In this document: positions 63,103-64,000 of the stretch, in pieces | Numbering within the stretch: position 1 is the stretch's first letter | Layout: each line of letters starts with the position of its first letter | Assembly (NCBI GenBank): GCA_946220865.1 | Contig: CAMJYM010000003.1 | Span: 54,288 to 118,287 of the forward strand | Source: an uncultured Clostridia bacterium | GTDB lineage: Bacteria; Bacillota; Clostridia; Saccharofermentanales; DTU023 | DNA: 64,000 nt | Direction: 5' to 3' | Program-made: the position numbers and the translations under genes | Notes under the pieces: model-generated | Told to the model about the DNA's origin: nothing | The model's input: only the letters and a program-made list of their open reading frames with translations | The model's database searches: none

Positions 63103-63882
63103 ATGAAAATTATGCTTGCTGCGCCGGAGCTTCATCCTGACGACCTTAGCTCAAATCAAAGTCAGATGCTTGCCACCTTGGAACAGGCAGCCAGAGAAGG
63201 AGCCGATCTGCTTCTCTTCGGAGAGGCCTCTCTACCCGGTTTCGATGCTCTCAGTTTCGATTATGCTGAAGACATCCGCAAGGTCCTCTCCCTGCACAGT
63301 CCTGAAATTGCCGTGATGCAAGAAGCCGCCTGCCACCATGCTGTCGCTGTGGGCTTCGGCTTTTACGAAAATCTTCAGGGAGGGATTTACAGCAGCTATC
63401 TTGTCCTGGATCAGCAGGGAAAAGTCGCCGATTTGTATCGCCGGGTTTCACCAGGGTGGAAAGAAGCGCGAGCCTGTGCGGACTACCGTGAAGGTCTTTC
63501 CTTTCATTCCTTCTCCCTGAGCGGCAAAAAGTATAGCGGACGAAAGTTTGCCACGCTGATCTGCGGCGACCTCTGGGAAGACAAGCTCTTATCTGCCATC
63601 TGTGCTCTGGATGCGGAAGTTGATGCCTTTTTCTGGCCTGTTCATGTGGATATCGCCGTGAAAGACTGGGAAGAAAACAATACGAATTACAGCGCAGCGG
63701 ACAACATCAGCTGCAGCGCTTATGCTCACCAAAGTTCACTGCTGGCTAAGCCCGTTCTTTTCATCAACAATTACCTGAGCGAGCCCGGACGGGCGAAGGG
63801 CGGACTTTATCATTGGGAAAAAGGCAGAGCTGTGGCACATAAGCCCATGGGGCGGCCAGTTTTTCTGTTGACAGAAATTTAG
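63103..63882 (+). CDS. Nitrilase-superfamily (carbon-nitrogen hydrolase) protein
   Basis: A 259-residue cytosolic protein of the carbon-nitrogen hydrolase fold. The catalytic Glu is Glu41 (LLLFGEASLPGF) and the Cys is Cys154 (ATLICGDLWED). The usual Lys after Tyr-Arg is replaced: YRRVSPGWK has Arg114 at the expected Lys position, with Lys120 close by. It may use another residue or be inactive; amidase, ureidase and nitrilase activities are all possible. Start at ATG 63103 (MKIMLAAPEL) with TTGGAGG 5 nt upstream; the TTG five codons earlier lies inside the SD. Divergent from the dcw cluster. The last 118 nt of the window after it show nothing recognisable. Confidence 0.83.
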   Translation: MKIMLAAPELHPDDLSSNQSQMLATLEQAAREGADLLLFGEASLPGFDALSFDYAEDIRKVLSLHSPEIAVMQEAACHHAVAVGFGFYENLQGGIYSSYLVLDQQGKVADLYRRVSPGWKEARACADYREGLSFHSFSLSGKKYSGRKFATLICGDLWEDKLLSAICALDAEVDAFFWPVHVDIAVKDWEENNTNYSAADNISCSAYAHQSSLLAKPVLFINNYLSEPGRAKGGLYHWEKGRAVAHKPMGRPVFLLTEI

Positions 63883-64000
63883 TGTTGCCGTTATTCAACT
63901 GCAAATTTGAATTTAAGTTATTTATTGTAAACTGGTCGCTTTTGTCACTGCCGAAACAGCTTTTTCAGGGCACTGTGAAAGTAGTTCTTTCCTGGCGCTG

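Overview
The window reads as a piece of chromosome from an anaerobic, low-to-mid G+C Bacillota, most likely a Clostridia-type amino-acid fermenter. The evidence is an HprK-MurB-RapZ-WhiA group, a T-box leader in front of thrS, a CdaA/YbbR-GlmM locus, and several oxygen-sensitive or cobalamin-dependent fermentation enzymes (glutamate mutase, a class I Fe-S hydro-lyase, indolepyruvate:ferredoxin oxidoreductase, a phosphotransbutyrylase-type enzyme). Nothing in the window is phage, IS or plasmid. Almost every gene lies on the minus strand; only the PPK2 kinase (12.2 kb) and the nitrilase-like gene (63.1 kb) are on the plus strand.

Layout from left to right. 1-5.25 kb: methylaspartate (glutamate mutase) pathway operon, transcribed leftwards: hydro-lyase alpha and beta (probably mesaconase), a GntR regulator, glmS, glmL and glmE; glmE runs off the left edge. 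5.6-7.1 kb: membrane-anchored HtrA protease with its own terminator. 7.3-12.2 kb: hprK-murB-rapZ-whiA followed by two unrecognised genes. 12.2-13.1 kb: divergent PPK2. 13.2-16.4 kb: metNIQ methionine importer behind an attenuator-like leader. 16.8-19.05 kb: thrS with a complete T-box leader. 19.07-24.9 kb: cdaA (fused to a YbbR domain), glmM, a degenerate amidase-like protein, an SGNH hydrolase and a YitT protein. 25.1-29.7 kb: four-gene operon ptb-iorA-iorB-aminotransferase, with a promoter and a terminator at its ends. 29.9-33.8 kb: an MMPL transporter and a secreted partner. 33.9-49.6 kb: mixed housekeeping block (SPOUT methylase, CitC-type ligase, lipoprotein, MecA-like PBP, ddl, coiled-coil protein, coaD, rsmD, recG, nth, a catalytically dead HtrA paralogue, a two-component system, nrdR). 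49.7-62.5 kb: division and cell wall (dcw) cluster mraZ-rsmH-ftsL-pbp-murF-mraY-ftsW-murG-ftsQ-ftsZ. It lacks murC, murD, murE and ftsA. 62.5-63.1 kb: divergent control region with MraZ-type boxes and an unusual array of bipartite repeats. 63.1-63.9 kb: nitrilase-superfamily gene.

How the genes fit together: the left end degrades glutamate through 3-methylaspartate, mesaconate and citramalate. The CitC-type ligase at 35 kb could activate a citrate/citramalate lyase in the same pathway. The ptb-ior-aminotransferase operon looks like a second route that oxidises amino-acid-derived 2-oxo acids to acyl-CoA and acyl-phosphate. The rest is largely envelope biogenesis and its control: peptidoglycan precursors, c-di-AMP, PBPs, and HtrA-type quality control.

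The most notable observations are the bipartite repeat array upstream of mraZ, two enzyme-derived proteins that have lost catalytic residues (amidase-like at 21-22 kb, HtrA-like at 45-46 kb), the CdaA-YbbR fusion, the metNIQ leader of unknown class, and the assignment of the fumarase-like pair as mesaconase. Many starts were moved inward from the longest open frame on the basis of Shine-Dalgarno (SD) sequences; the reasons are given per gene.
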